In this document: one piece after another, positions 9,292-18,414 of the stretch
Layout: every line of letters starts with the position of its first letter
Position numbering within the stretch: position 1 is the first letter of the stretch
Source of the DNA: Polaribacter sargassicola
GTDB taxonomy: Bacteria; Bacteroidota; Bacteroidia; Flavobacteriales; Flavobacteriaceae
Reading direction: 5' to 3'
Assembly (NCBI RefSeq): GCF_021991835.1
Contig: NZ_JAHDAU010000003.1
Span: 329,194 to 393,193, forward strand
Length of the DNA: 64,000 bases
Translations under genes and position numbers: made by a program
The notes under the pieces: generated by a model
Seen by the model: only the letters and a program-made list of their open reading frames with translations
The model's database searches: none
Told to the model about the DNA's origin: nothing

Positions 9292-9918
9292 ATGCAAAAT
9301 ATTCGTTACAAATATGTAGAACTAATAGTACTCTTTATTTTAATTCCTGTTAGTTTTATTTTTAACTATTCTTCTATACTAAAACTTATTATTGGAGGTT
9401 TAGGTTTTGTATACACTTTATATATTCTATTAAAAACAGAAAACAATATTTTTAAAATAAGAAAAAACATTAACTGGAAATCTTTTTGGACAACAACCTT
9501 GGTTAAGTTTCTTTTAATTGTAATAACAACCATCTTTTTTGTTTGGTATACAGACGCAAATAATCTTTTTTACGTAGTATTAAACAAACCTAAACTATGG
9601 ATACTTATTTTACTTTTCTATTCTATTTTTTCTGTTTATCCACAAGAATTAATTTATAGAACTTTCTTCTTTAAACGATATAAAATGCTATTTAGCAATG
9701 AAAAAATGTTGATTTTAATGAATGCTATTCTATTTTCTATGGCACATTTATTATTTAAAAAGGCTTTAGTTTTACTACTTACTTTTATTGGTGGAATTCT
9801 TTTTACTTTTACTTATAAGAAAACAAATTCTACTTTACTTGTATCTATAGAACATAGTATTTATGGTTGCTGGCTTTTTACAGTTGGTATGGGAAACATG
9901 TTAGGCTTCCCATCTTAA
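9292..9918 (+). CDS. CPBP-family intramembrane protease-like protein
   Basis: From the ATG at 9292 this is a 208-residue protein with six or so hydrophobic helices. It has the CPBP (CAAX protease/bacteriocin-processing) motifs in degenerate form: motif 1 reads PQELIYR instead of the usual EExxxR, motif 2 is FSMAH, and motif 3 is SIEHSIYG with Gly where Asn is common. The His residues are kept but the first catalytic Glu is Gln. It may be an altered-activity or inactive member. It is convergent with the DUF3857 gene at 9924 with only 5 nt between them. Confidence 0.8.
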   Translation: MQNIRYKYVELIVLFILIPVSFIFNYSSILKLIIGGLGFVYTLYILLKTENNIFKIRKNINWKSFWTTTLVKFLLIVITTIFFVWYTDANNLFYVVLNKPKLWILILLFYSIFSVYPQELIYRTFFFKRYKMLFSNEKMLILMNAILFSMAHLLFKKALVLLLTFIGGILFTFTYKKTNSTLLVSIEHSIYGCWLFTVGMGNMLGFPS

Positions 9919-9923
9919 AAAGT

Positions 9924-11882
9924 TTATATTTTAGAAAAAATAATTTTTTCTGATTGTTTAGCTACCATTTTACCATAAAACTCTTTTAGAGCTCCGTAAT
10001 ACTGAGGTATTATAACTGCTTTATTAATTTGTAAAGTTGAAATCACCTGAATTACAGATCCTTTTTGAGTGATTTCATATTTAAAAACAGCCAGATTATC
10101 TGGTAAACCTATTGCTATTGTTTCTGGTAGTTTTTCTACCTTATATCCTGCTGGTATAGTTATAGATACATTGTTTTTATTTTTCCATGGAGTAGCAAAA
10201 TCTACAGGAAATTTTCTATCTTCTAACTTAAAAGGATTTGTATGAGATGTTAAAAATAACAAAGGTTCTATATATAGTTTACCATTTATTTCTTCTACTA
10301 AATCTTCGCTACTTAATTGTAAAATTCTTAAAATAGGCTTAGAGATATCTAAACTATTATTAACTCTAAAACCATCTATTTCTATATTATAATTTTCTTC
10401 TAATTGGGTAATTACACTTTCTTCTTTAAGGTGATTATAATCTTTTCTATAACTTAAAGCACTATAATCTTTAAACTTAGACCTCATTATACCTTCAGCA
10501 ATTAAGTCTTCAGAAATTTTTACCGATAAGTTATTATCTTCTTCTGCGTATATAGATGTATTAAGACTTACCCAAGAAGAATTACCTTCTTTAGTAACTT
10601 TTCTTCCATTCCAATTTAAGGTTCTTTCTGGTAATGTATTTGGCAAACTAAAAGGTTCTGTTGCATCTAATAACACATAACTTCCATTATTAAACTCTAC
10701 CATAGAAATTACATAATTAAACCCATCTAAAGTAGGAAAAACCGGCACTCCATTTGCTCTAGTACTTACAAGAACAGGATTGGCTTCTAAACCTGCAAAA
10801 CGCAACATAGATGTTAACATTAAATTTATTTCTGCAACATTACCAACTCTATCTTTAAATGCTTTTCTAACACCTACATCTGTATATTTACTATTGTAAC
10901 CATTCCATTTTACTTTACCTTTAACAAAATTTAAAATAGCTATAATTTTTTGTGAGTCTGAACTAACTGTTGCCAATATTTCTTCTAACTCATCTTTATA
11001 ATAACCTGTTTTATTTAATTCTGCACCAAAACTAGATGTCTTAAAAATTTTCTTACTAACATCTTCCCATGAATTAGAGTATGTTGTAACATCTCCACCT
11101 ATTCTTAAAAAATCTTCTTGAGTTAGCTCAAATTTCATGCTACCTCTATAATTATCTATATTACTTACATATGGTTCATTATCTTTTAATGCAGGTATAT
11201 TATCTCCATTAAAAGTAAAAACATCTACCCTAAAATCTGTATCACCAACTTTTCCGGTTTTAGATTCTTGCTGCATTGGTATTGTGTAATACCCTTTACT
11301 TCTTTTATTAAAAATATAAAATTCTGGAATTTCTACTCGGTAATCTAAACTTTTAACCGGTATACCAAACTGAAATTGCAAATCGTTTATAGAACTAGTA
11401 TAAGGAGAAGTTAAAGTATATTTTAATTCTATTACGCAGCCTTCTGTTATATTGGGCATTGTAATTTTTTTTATACTATAATACTTATTTTTATTTTCTT
11501 CGAAAATACTTTTTTTAGTAAGTTTTTCTTTCTCTACTTTATTATCAACTAAAAAATAAGTGTAACCTTTTATAGAATTTACAGTTTGTGGTTCTCCATT
11601 TTCTGGGTCATAATAAGCAACAGATTTTGTTGCCTGATTAAAACCTTCTTTTGTATAAATTTTAATTCTTTCGTGAATTTCTGTTGTTAACTGGAAGCCC
11701 CTATTAGATATATACATATAATAAGTTCTTCTTTTTCTAAATAAATAAGCAGCATCGGCCGTAGAATCTAAAGGATAAAATTTTTCTTCTATTTCCTCTT
11801 TAGAGACCTTACCGAATTTATGATCTTGTGCTAAAATTGATAATTGACTTAATAATAATAGTAATAGTGTAATTTTTTTCAT
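9924..11882 (-). CDS. DUF3857 protein with degenerate transglutaminase-like domain
   Basis: This 652-residue protein has a signal peptide (residues 1-18, ILAQ). It has the layout of an N-terminal DUF3857 beta domain, a central transglutaminase-like core and a C-terminal beta domain, and should be periplasmic or outer-membrane associated. In the core the usual catalytic Cys is Val (RVGNVAEINLML) and the His is Tyr (FNYVISMV), while the Asp is kept (LLDATEP). It therefore looks like a pseudoenzyme. It lies 2 nt downstream of a paralogue (11885-13798) that keeps Cys and His, so they are co-transcribed and may act as a pair. The biological role is unknown. Confidence 0.85.
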   Translation of the reverse strand: MKKITLLLLLLSQLSILAQDHKFGKVSKEEIEEKFYPLDSTADAAYLFRKRRTYYMYISNRGFQLTTEIHERIKIYTKEGFNQATKSVAYYDPENGEPQTVNSIKGYTYFLVDNKVEKEKLTKKSIFEENKNKYYSIKKITMPNITEGCVIELKYTLTSPYTSSINDLQFQFGIPVKSLDYRVEIPEFYIFNKRSKGYYTIPMQQESKTGKVGDTDFRVDVFTFNGDNIPALKDNEPYVSNIDNYRGSMKFELTQEDFLRIGGDVTTYSNSWEDVSKKIFKTSSFGAELNKTGYYKDELEEILATVSSDSQKIIAILNFVKGKVKWNGYNSKYTDVGVRKAFKDRVGNVAEINLMLTSMLRFAGLEANPVLVSTRANGVPVFPTLDGFNYVISMVEFNNGSYVLLDATEPFSLPNTLPERTLNWNGRKVTKEGNSSWVSLNTSIYAEEDNNLSVKISEDLIAEGIMRSKFKDYSALSYRKDYNHLKEESVITQLEENYNIEIDGFRVNNSLDISKPILRILQLSSEDLVEEINGKLYIEPLLFLTSHTNPFKLEDRKFPVDFATPWKNKNNVSITIPAGYKVEKLPETIAIGLPDNLAVFKYEITQKGSVIQVISTLQINKAVIIPQYYGALKEFYGKMVAKQSEKIIFSKI

Positions 11883-11884
11883 GC

Positions 11885-13798
11885 TTATTTATTTTTTACG
11901 ACTGCAATTCTTAAATTTTCTGATTTAGAAATACTTCTTCTAAAATTTCTGTATAGTTTATAATCTTCTTTTGAATAAACCCCTGCTTTTATTAGCATTA
12001 TTTTTTTATACTTAAACGTAGTATCATTTACTTTAGTAAAAGTTACTTTATAACTACCAAATTTTGTGTTAAGTATTTTTTCTGAAGGCAAAACAGTTAA
12101 TGAATAGTCTTTAGGTATTATAATTTCATATTCATCTACATCTTTATAACCTCTAGAAATTTTTAGAGGTAATTTTCTAGTTCTGTATCTTTTAGGCACA
12201 AAACTATTTTTATTAAAAACATTTACCCTAAATAAATATTCTTGTTCATTAACAGAAGCATAATTTTTAATTGAGGCTTGTACGTCTTCTGTAAAAGAAA
12301 CTTTGTCTTTATCATTTAATAAATTAACAGATTCTATTTCTAAATTATTATTGTAGCTCCAAACGTTAGATTTATAATTTTTTATTAAATCTTCTTCATT
12401 AAAAGTGTCGTAATAAGAAACCGCATCGTATTGAAGGCCTTTAGAAACCATTTTTAAACTAGCCTTTAAGCTTCCGTCTGCTTCTAATTGTATTACAGCT
12501 TTAGATTCTTTTAAATTTGTATCATCTTTATATGCTGGTGTTCTTTTAACAATACCTCCTTCAGGTGTAATAACCAATACATTTCTATCGTCTGTAAAAT
12601 CACCTAAAAAACCAAAAGGTATTGTTTGGCTTGTACATTCTAACCAAATATCATTTCCTTTATTAGGTATATTTAAAATTACATGATTTCCTTGCATACC
12701 AAAAAAATCTTTCTCTATATTTCTTTGATCCTCTCCTGCCCAAATAACCGAATAATGAGATTCTACACCAACAGCATCTAATAACGCTTTTGTGTAATTT
12801 GTTAAACCTTTACAGTCTCCGTAACCTACCTTATCTACTTCTGTAGCAGGTATTGGCATCCAACCACCTATACCTTCTTGTACACTTATATATCTTGTTT
12901 TATTTTGCATGTACTTGTACACAATTTTTGCTTTTTCAACAGGGTCTGTAACACCTTTAACAAGACTTATTACGTGTTGTTTAACCTCATCGGGTAAATT
13001 ATCATTACCATTTTTTAAATAATCATAACGCCATTTACCAAACTCACTCCAATCATTTGCTTTTCCTTTTATTTTCTTTAAAGTAAACTCATTTACACCA
13101 ACTAATAACCAAGGCATAATATCAGAAAATAAAGGTGCATTACTCTCATACTCCACCACTTTTTGATTATTCATTGTATAATTTATCTCAAATTCTGTTG
13201 AAGTATTTTCTACAGAATATGAATTAAAATTATTCTCTTTTTTTCTGATTTTAAAATGGTTAGGATTGTATACTTTGTAGTTACTTTTTTCTACTGATAA
13301 AAAATATCCATTAATTGGATACCAACTAGGTATAAAACCTGTTGATGTTGTTTTGTATTCTGATTCGAAAACAACTGTATAAGGATATGATATGGGCGTA
13401 AAATCTATATATTTTACTCTAGAATCTGAATACAGAGTACCGCCATCTACAGCACTAACATCTAAAAAGTCGTTTCTAGAATATTTATTTATTTTAGTAC
13501 CAAAAGCATCATAAATTACTGCAGATAGTTTTGTTATTTTGGTATCATCATCATAACTTTCTTGCATAGAAGCATAGCTATTACCTAACTTATTTAAAAC
13601 GGTAACAACTTTTCTTCTTGCCACAACCATTTCATCTACATCTGCAATCGTAATTTCTGTAGAATTATCTCTAATTACTGCATTTGCATTTTCTTTTAAT
13701 GATGGTGGTATTAGTAAAGCTGAAAGGTTTATCTCTTGTGAAATACTTAAAAAAGGTAGAAATAAAAAAAATAGTTTGGGGGTAAGATTTTTGATCAT
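11885..13798 (-). CDS. DUF3857 and transglutaminase-like domain protein
   Basis: I start this protein at the ATG at 13798 (MIKNLTPK..., 637 residues), because an upstream in-frame start at 13840 would lie inside the terminator stem of the preceding gene. A signal peptide ends at about residue 21 (SISQ). DUF3857 covers roughly residues 50-220. The transglutaminase-like core has Cys in YGDCKGLTNY and His in QGNHVILNIP; the third position is Glu (WLECTSQ). It is likely an exported protease-like or peptide-binding enzyme. It is paired with the degenerate paralogue that follows. Confidence 0.88.
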   Translation of the reverse strand: MIKNLTPKLFFLFLPFLSISQEINLSALLIPPSLKENANAVIRDNSTEITIADVDEMVVARRKVVTVLNKLGNSYASMQESYDDDTKITKLSAVIYDAFGTKINKYSRNDFLDVSAVDGGTLYSDSRVKYIDFTPISYPYTVVFESEYKTTSTGFIPSWYPINGYFLSVEKSNYKVYNPNHFKIRKKENNFNSYSVENTSTEFEINYTMNNQKVVEYESNAPLFSDIMPWLLVGVNEFTLKKIKGKANDWSEFGKWRYDYLKNGNDNLPDEVKQHVISLVKGVTDPVEKAKIVYKYMQNKTRYISVQEGIGGWMPIPATEVDKVGYGDCKGLTNYTKALLDAVGVESHYSVIWAGEDQRNIEKDFFGMQGNHVILNIPNKGNDIWLECTSQTIPFGFLGDFTDDRNVLVITPEGGIVKRTPAYKDDTNLKESKAVIQLEADGSLKASLKMVSKGLQYDAVSYYDTFNEEDLIKNYKSNVWSYNNNLEIESVNLLNDKDKVSFTEDVQASIKNYASVNEQEYLFRVNVFNKNSFVPKRYRTRKLPLKISRGYKDVDEYEIIIPKDYSLTVLPSEKILNTKFGSYKVTFTKVNDTTFKYKKIMLIKAGVYSKEDYKLYRNFRRSISKSENLRIAVVKNK

Positions 13799-13825
13799 GT
13801 TAATTATTAAAAGTCCCCACAATAT

Positions 13826-13865
13826 AAAAAAGAAACCCAAAACATTAAATGTTTTGGGTTTCTTT
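13826..13865 (-). terminator. Strong intrinsic terminator after the YceI gene
   Basis: A perfect 17-bp stem (13829-13845 with 13849-13865, core GAAACCCAAAACAT) has a 3-nt loop and a T-run on the minus strand. It separates the YceI gene from the DUF3857 pair. It is near-symmetric but only minus-strand genes need it here. Confidence 0.92.
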
Positions 13866-13893
13866 TTATTTAAAATTTATTAAACTAAATAAT

Positions 13894-14535
13894 TTATGCT
13901 TTTGTTTTTACAACAAAAGAAAATTCTATAATATCATCTATAAATTTATCTTTTAAATTTTCGAAGAAAGATTTAGAACCATATTTTACGTTAAAATCTG
14001 CTCTGTTAACATTAAATGTTTCACTTGCAAAAGTAGTTACACCATTTTCTGTAGTAACAGTTGCTGGTATAGTTATGCTTTTAGTTACATCTTTAATTGT
14101 TAAATTACCTGTAACAGCCAATTTACCTTCTGTTTCTTCTACAGAAGTAATTACAAATTTAGACGTTGGATAAACTTCTACATCAAAAAAATCTGCATTA
14201 GTTAAATGTCCTACTAATTTACCATTTCCACCATTATCTGCAGGAATATCTAAAACTTTAATAGACTTCATATCTACAACAAACTGACCGCTAACTAATT
14301 TACCTTCTTCAACTAAAATAGTTCCACTTTCTAAAGCTACAGTTCCGTTATGTGCGCCACCAGGTTTTGAACCTTTCCAGTTTAAAACAGAAATAGATGT
14401 ATCTACATTATTTAAATCTACTTTTTTATCTTCTACTTTTACAGCTTCTTTAACTGCTACTTCTTCTTTTTTTTCACTTTTACATGCAGTTAAAACTGAT
14501 GCTACTAATACTAATGATAAAACTATTTTTTTCAT
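13894..14535 (-). CDS. YceI-family lipoprotein
   Basis: This 213-residue protein has a lipoprotein signal (MKKIVLSLVLVASVLTAC, lipobox Cys18), then a Lys/Glu-rich linker to about residue 42. The remainder is a YceI-like lipocalin-type beta-barrel: DTSISVLNWKGSKPGGAHNG, VVDMKSIKVLD, LVGHLTNADFFDVEVYPTS and VNRADFNVKYGS are family blocks. YceI proteins bind amphiphilic molecules such as isoprenoid quinones, and many are stress-induced; the ligand here is unknown. It is a single gene with its own terminator. Confidence 0.93.
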   Translation of the reverse strand: MKKIVLSLVLVASVLTACKSEKKEEVAVKEAVKVEDKKVDLNNVDTSISVLNWKGSKPGGAHNGTVALESGTILVEEGKLVSGQFVVDMKSIKVLDIPADNGGNGKLVGHLTNADFFDVEVYPTSKFVITSVEETEGKLAVTGNLTIKDVTKSITIPATVTTENGVTTFASETFNVNRADFNVKYGSKSFFENLKDKFIDDIIEFSFVVKTKA

Positions 14536-14612
14536 TTTTATTGGATTTAGTTATTTTTCGATTTTTTATATTACAGGTCAAATATATACAAAATTATTTT
14601 CCTTGGAAACTA

Positions 14613-15329
14613 TTATTTACTTTTTAAAATAAAATTAACAACATGTGCTGCTGCTTGCAAGCCAAAAGCTGCTGGCATGTAACTAATAGTACCATAATAA
14701 GATTTTTTAAAATTGGTACCATCTGTAATTTTAACACTTGCTGGTATTTGTACTTCATCAGAAAAAACAGCTTTTACACCTTTATCTACTTTGCGCTCTT
14801 TTAATCTTTTACGTAAAACCCTCGCCATTGTACAATTTTTTGTTTTGGCAATATCTCTTACTTTTATTTTTGTTGCATCTAATTTACCACCTGCACCCAT
14901 AGAAGAAATTATTTTTACCTTTTTTCTTCTTGCTGCCACTATTAAATTTACTTTTGGTGTAATACTGTCTATGCAATCTAGTACATAATCAAACTCTTTA
15001 GAAACAATTTCATAAGCTCTTTCTGGCGATAAAAATTCTTGTAAAACTGTTAATTCTATTTCTGGATTAATGTCTTTTAATCGATCTTTTAAAACAGCTA
15101 CTTTTGCTTTTCCTATGGTAGAATTTAATGCTGGTAATTGTCTGTTTTTATTAGTTTCATCAAAAACATCACCATCTACAATAGTCATTTTATTTACACC
15201 TGCTCTTGCTATAAATTCTGCAGCATAAGAGCCAACACCACCTAAACCAACTACTAAAATATTGGCATTTTGTAATTTTTTTAATCCTTCTTCTTGGACT
15301 AATAACTGGGTACGTTCTAACCAACTCAT
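14613..15329 (-). CDS. tcdA: tRNA threonylcarbamoyladenosine dehydratase
   Basis: This 238-residue E1-like ThiF-family enzyme cyclises t6A37 in tRNA to ct6A using ATP. The nucleotide-binding loop VVGLGGVGSYAAEFIARAGV lies at residues 26-45, then VDGDVFDETNKNRQL. The catalytic region contains SSMGAGGKLDATKIKVRDI and CTMARVLRKRLK. The length fits TcdA rather than ThiF or MoeB. It is the last gene of the rsgA-dtd-tatD-tcdA operon and its start overlaps the tatD stop by 1 nt. Confidence 0.93.
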   Translation of the reverse strand: MSWLERTQLLVQEEGLKKLQNANILVVGLGGVGSYAAEFIARAGVNKMTIVDGDVFDETNKNRQLPALNSTIGKAKVAVLKDRLKDINPEIELTVLQEFLSPERAYEIVSKEFDYVLDCIDSITPKVNLIVAARRKKVKIISSMGAGGKLDATKIKVRDIAKTKNCTMARVLRKRLKERKVDKGVKAVFSDEVQIPASVKITDGTNFKKSYYGTISYMPAAFGLQAAAHVVNFILKSK

Positions 15330-15970
15330 TATATAAAAATAGTATTAAAATTTTGCTTTATTTCTTGTTGAAGTTCATCAATATTTATTTTTCTTATTGA
15401 TGCTGCTTTTTTATAAACTTCTTCAATTGCAACTTCATTATCATCGGTTTCTAATAAAATAGATGCTAAAGGTAATTCTAAAAAAGTTTCTTGTAATTTT
15501 TTATTGGCAATAATAGCTGCTCCAAATGAAAGTAATATTCCGTTTTTTACACAACTTTCTGCCAATTGAATACTCTTATTAAATCCGTGTAAAATCCAAA
15601 CTTGTTTGGGTTTCATTTCTTTTTTAAGTGCTATAATTTCTTGATGTGCTTTTACGCAATGTATAATTAATGGCTTTTGATACTTTTCTGAAAGTTGAAT
15701 TTGTTTGATAAGCACTTCTTTTTGCAACTCAAAATTAACATCAGTTAATTTATCTAATCCGCATTCTCCTAAAGCAAAACAATTTTTAGACTGTAGTTTA
15801 TCTTCTAAAATAGACAATTGATTACCTAATTGTTCTTTTTTGATAAACCAAGGATGTATGCCTATTGAAAATGGTTTAGAAAAATCTTTAGAGTCTGGAT
15901 AAGTATTTACGATTGAAAATACTTTTTTTCTTTCAGAAAAAGCATGTGTATGAACATCAATAAAAACCAT
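15329..15970 (-). CDS. TatD-family metal-dependent hydrolase
   Basis: This 213-residue protein is short for TatD but has the metal-binding set: DVHTHAF at residues 5-11, GECGLDK, IIHCVKAH, WILHGFN and LLETDDN. TatD enzymes are Mg-dependent 3'-5' exonucleases or D-aminoacyl-tRNA deacylases. The neighbour dtd is also a D-aminoacyl-tRNA deacylase, which makes a tRNA quality role plausible but unproven. It sits 6 nt after dtd and overlaps tcdA by 1 nt. Confidence 0.88.
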   Translation of the reverse strand: MVFIDVHTHAFSERKKVFSIVNTYPDSKDFSKPFSIGIHPWFIKKEQLGNQLSILEDKLQSKNCFALGECGLDKLTDVNFELQKEVLIKQIQLSEKYQKPLIIHCVKAHQEIIALKKEMKPKQVWILHGFNKSIQLAESCVKNGILLSFGAAIIANKKLQETFLELPLASILLETDDNEVAIEEVYKKAASIRKINIDELQQEIKQNFNTIFI

Positions 15971-15976
15971 TAAAAA

Positions 15977-16429
15977 TTACTCTTTATTCTTAGAATCTAT
16001 AATAATTGTAACAGGTCCGTCATTTAGCAATTCTACTTTCATATCTGCACCAAACTGACCTGTTTGTACTGTTTTGCCTAATTGATTTTCTAATGTTTTT
16101 ACAAACTTTTCGTATAAAGGAATAGCCACATCTGGCTTTGCGGCTTTAATATAACTTGGTCTGTTTCCTTTTTTTGTTGATGCTTGTAATGTAAACTGAC
16201 TTACCACAATTACTTCTCCATTAATTTCTAAAAGAGAATTATTCATTACTCCTTTATCATCATTAAAAATACGAAGGTTTAAGATTTTACGAACCAACCA
16301 ATCTATATCTTCTTGTGTATCTTCATTTACAATACCTAATAAAACTAAAAGCCCAGATTTAATACCTGCAACTTTTTTTTGATTGATGGTAACACTTGCT
16401 TTAGAAACTCTCTGTATAACAATTTTCAT
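15977..16429 (-). CDS. dtd: D-aminoacyl-tRNA deacylase
   Basis: This 150-residue enzyme hydrolyses the ester bond of D-aminoacyl-tRNA (and Gly-tRNA-Ala) so that misacylated tRNA is recycled. The signature VVSQFTLQAST (near residue 78) and the C-terminal NDGPVTIIID with the Gly-cisPro motif are both present. The length is the family standard. It follows rsgA with a 2-nt gap and precedes tatD. Confidence 0.96.
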   Translation of the reverse strand: MKIVIQRVSKASVTINQKKVAGIKSGLLVLLGIVNEDTQEDIDWLVRKILNLRIFNDDKGVMNNSLLEINGEVIVVSQFTLQASTKKGNRPSYIKAAKPDVAIPLYEKFVKTLENQLGKTVQTGQFGADMKVELLNDGPVTIIIDSKNKE

Positions 16430-16431
16430 AA

Positions 16432-17397
16432 TTATTCATTATCTTCTTCGTTCCAAATATCTGTTCTATAATGTTCTGTTTCGTCTTCTCCTTCTATAAT
16501 TTGCAAGTAACTTTTATAACGAGACCAAGAAATTTCTTCGGTTTCTAAGGCTTCTTTAACCGCACATTGTGGTTCTTTTAAATGCAAACAATTGTTAAAT
16601 TTACAATGCTGTTTCATTTCAAAAAACTCAGGAAAATAATCGCCCAGCTCATATTTATCAATATCTACAATTCCAAAACCTTTAATACCTGGTGTATCTA
16701 TAATTCTGGCATCAAAACTTAAATCGAACATTTCTGCAAAGGTTGTTGTATGTTGTCCTTGTTTGTGTTGATCAGAAATTTCTTTCGTTTTTAAATCTAA
16801 AGTAGGTTCTACTGCATTTACTAAAGTAGATTTACCAACGCCAGAATGCCCAACAAACATAGATGTTTTGCCTAGCATCATTTCTTTTATTTTATCTACG
16901 TTTTTATTTTCTGTTGCAGAAACCTCTACACACCTATAACCAATGGCTTCGTATATATCTTTTAGGTATAAAATTTCTGCTCTTTGCTCAATTTCATAAG
17001 CATCAATTTTATTAAAAACCAACACAGTATCTATTCTGTAAGCTCTTGTGGTTACTAAAAAACGATCTATAAAAGTGGTAAATGTTGGTGGATTATCTAT
17101 GGTAATTAATAAGAAAACCAAGTCTAAATTGGCTGCTATAATATGTGTTTGTTTAGATAGGTTTACAGATTTACGAACAATATGGTTTTCTCTATCTAAA
17201 ATTTTTTTGATAACACCAGTTTCTTCATCTCCCTTTTTTTCGATATCAAAAATCACTTTATCACCAACAGCAATAGGGTTGGTACTTTTTATACCTTTTA
17301 TTCTGAATTTTCCTTTTATTCTACATTGATAAAAAACACCTTCTTCAGATTTTACTTGATACCAACTTCCGGTAGATTTGTATACGATTCCTGTCAT
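16432..17397 (-). CDS. rsgA: Ribosome small-subunit-dependent GTPase A
   Basis: This 321-residue protein is a late 30S ribosome assembly GTPase with the circularly permuted G domain. It has an N-terminal OB fold (residues 1-70), G4 (VFNKID) before G1 (GHSGVGKSTLVNA, near residue 181) and G3 (IDTPGIKGFG). A C-terminal zinc finger is visible in HCKFNNCLHLKEPQCAVKEAL. It is the first gene of the operon with dtd, tatD and tcdA, which all concern translation. Confidence 0.96.
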   Translation of the reverse strand: MTGIVYKSTGSWYQVKSEEGVFYQCRIKGKFRIKGIKSTNPIAVGDKVIFDIEKKGDEETGVIKKILDRENHIVRKSVNLSKQTHIIAANLDLVFLLITIDNPPTFTTFIDRFLVTTRAYRIDTVLVFNKIDAYEIEQRAEILYLKDIYEAIGYRCVEVSATENKNVDKIKEMMLGKTSMFVGHSGVGKSTLVNAVEPTLDLKTKEISDQHKQGQHTTTFAEMFDLSFDARIIDTPGIKGFGIVDIDKYELGDYFPEFFEMKQHCKFNNCLHLKEPQCAVKEALETEEISWSRYKSYLQIIEGEDETEHYRTDIWNEEDNE

Positions 17398-17472
17398 TAA
17401 TACAAAGATGCAGAATTAATTCTAAAAAGAGATACTCTGTAAACCTATTTTACTCCAATTATTATAGTCTAC

Positions 17473-17507
17473 AAAAAAATCTCACATGTTTTTTAAGCAT
17501 GTGAGAT
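17473..17507 (-). terminator. Intrinsic terminator
   Basis: A stem ATCTCACATG/CATGTGAGAT has a 9-nt loop and a minus-strand T-run. It ends the gene at 17535-18083 and isolates the rsgA operon. Confidence 0.9.
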
Positions 17508-17534
17508 TTAAATAAATTTAAAATCTAATTATAC

Positions 17535-18083
17535 TTAAAGATTTAAACCAATACGCATATGAAGTTCAAAATGTAATCCTTCATCAAAACTAGAAACGTT
17601 ATTTCTAGTTTGTAAAAACTCAAAATAACCTAGACCTACACCTAGTTCATAATTAAATTTTGAACCTAAATTTCTTCTAATTCCCCATTTAGGTATAATT
17701 GCATAACTAACATCTGCTGTTTTACTTCTAAAATTAGATACTTCAAATAAATTAGACCTATAATTAAGTTTTATAGTAAAAAAATTAGCAGCATTATTAT
17801 TTATATCACGTTTATTTTTAGCTCTTTTTTCTATATTGTAGTAAAAACGAGGTTCTAAAGATATTTCTGGAGCAATATAATAACCAACCTCTTGAAAAAT
17901 TTCTGAGAATAAACCTATTTCAGTTCTTAATGCTAACGCTTTATCTATTTTAGTTTCATTATTAACCCAGAGTCCTACGGTACCTATCTGAACGGTATTG
18001 ACTGATTTTTTTAAGTAACTTGTCTCTTGACAAAAACATTTAAGAGAAACAAATACTAATATTACGATAATTGTTTTTTTCAT
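17535..18083 (-). CDS. Hypothetical outer-membrane beta-barrel-like protein
   Basis: This 182-residue protein has a signal peptide (residues 1-18, ending KCFCQ). The mature part has alternating strands such as VQIGTVGLWVNNETKI, ALRTEIGLFSE, FTIKLNYRSNLFEV and a terminal LHFELHMRIGLNL, typical of small 8-strand outer-membrane barrels. I do not recognise a specific family. It stands alone, with its own terminator and a 331-nt upstream gap that holds the end of the aromatic operon. No function is proposed. Confidence 0.75.
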   Translation of the reverse strand: MKKTIIVILVFVSLKCFCQETSYLKKSVNTVQIGTVGLWVNNETKIDKALALRTEIGLFSEIFQEVGYYIAPEISLEPRFYYNIEKRAKNKRDINNNAANFFTIKLNYRSNLFEVSNFRSKTADVSYAIIPKWGIRRNLGSKFNYELGVGLGYFEFLQTRNNVSSFDEGLHFELHMRIGLNL

Positions 18084-18251
18084 AGTATAAGCATTAATTA
18101 TCTAAAATCACTTAATACTTATTTCCTTTATAAAACTATTGAAGAAATCTGTAAATTATATTTTTTCAACTCAATTAACTAAATAGAGTTTATAAATACA
18201 TTAGTATTTTGACTTTAATACAAAGATAAGAATATATTACGAATTTAAATT

Positions 18252-18285
18252 AAAAATCCTTCAAGTATTAAAACTTGAAGGATTT
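18252..18285 (-). terminator. Hairpin terminator downstream of the aromatic operon
   Basis: A 13-bp stem AAATCCTTCAAGT/ACTTGAAGGATTT lies in the 331-nt gap 18084-18414. Its minus-strand T-run is short. With the dispersed repeat next to it, it probably ends the pheA-to-DAHP synthase transcript. The rest of the gap, 18084-18251, is AT-rich promoter space for the 18083 gene with nothing else I can name. Confidence 0.75.
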
Positions 18286-18321
18286 GTATTTTAATGAACT
18301 TACTTTTGAGGTTAGCTCTAC

Positions 18322-18407
18322 GCGTTAAGGATTGAGTGGTTTGTTTGAGCTCTTTTTGTTTTTTTACAAAAAAGCGAGTAACGAAAGCCTGACCCTTGTG
18401 GTAACGC
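18322..18407. repeat. Dispersed structured repeat, copy B
   Basis: The core 18330-18388 (GATTGAGTGGTTTGTTTGAG ... AAAAAAGCGAGTAACGAAAGC) matches copy A at 4173-4235. The outer arms differ in sequence from copy A but still pair (GCGTTA at 18322-18327 with TAACGC at 18402-18407, and AGG with CCT). It starts directly after the stop codon of the DAHP synthase gene, in the same orientation to its upstream gene as copy A. Confidence 0.7.
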
Positions 18408-18414
18408 CCAAAAA

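Noticed and set aside
13799..13840. N-terminal extension of the DUF3857 protein to 13840
   Set aside because: The extra start lies in the stem of the YceI terminator, and the signal peptide begins correctly at 13798.
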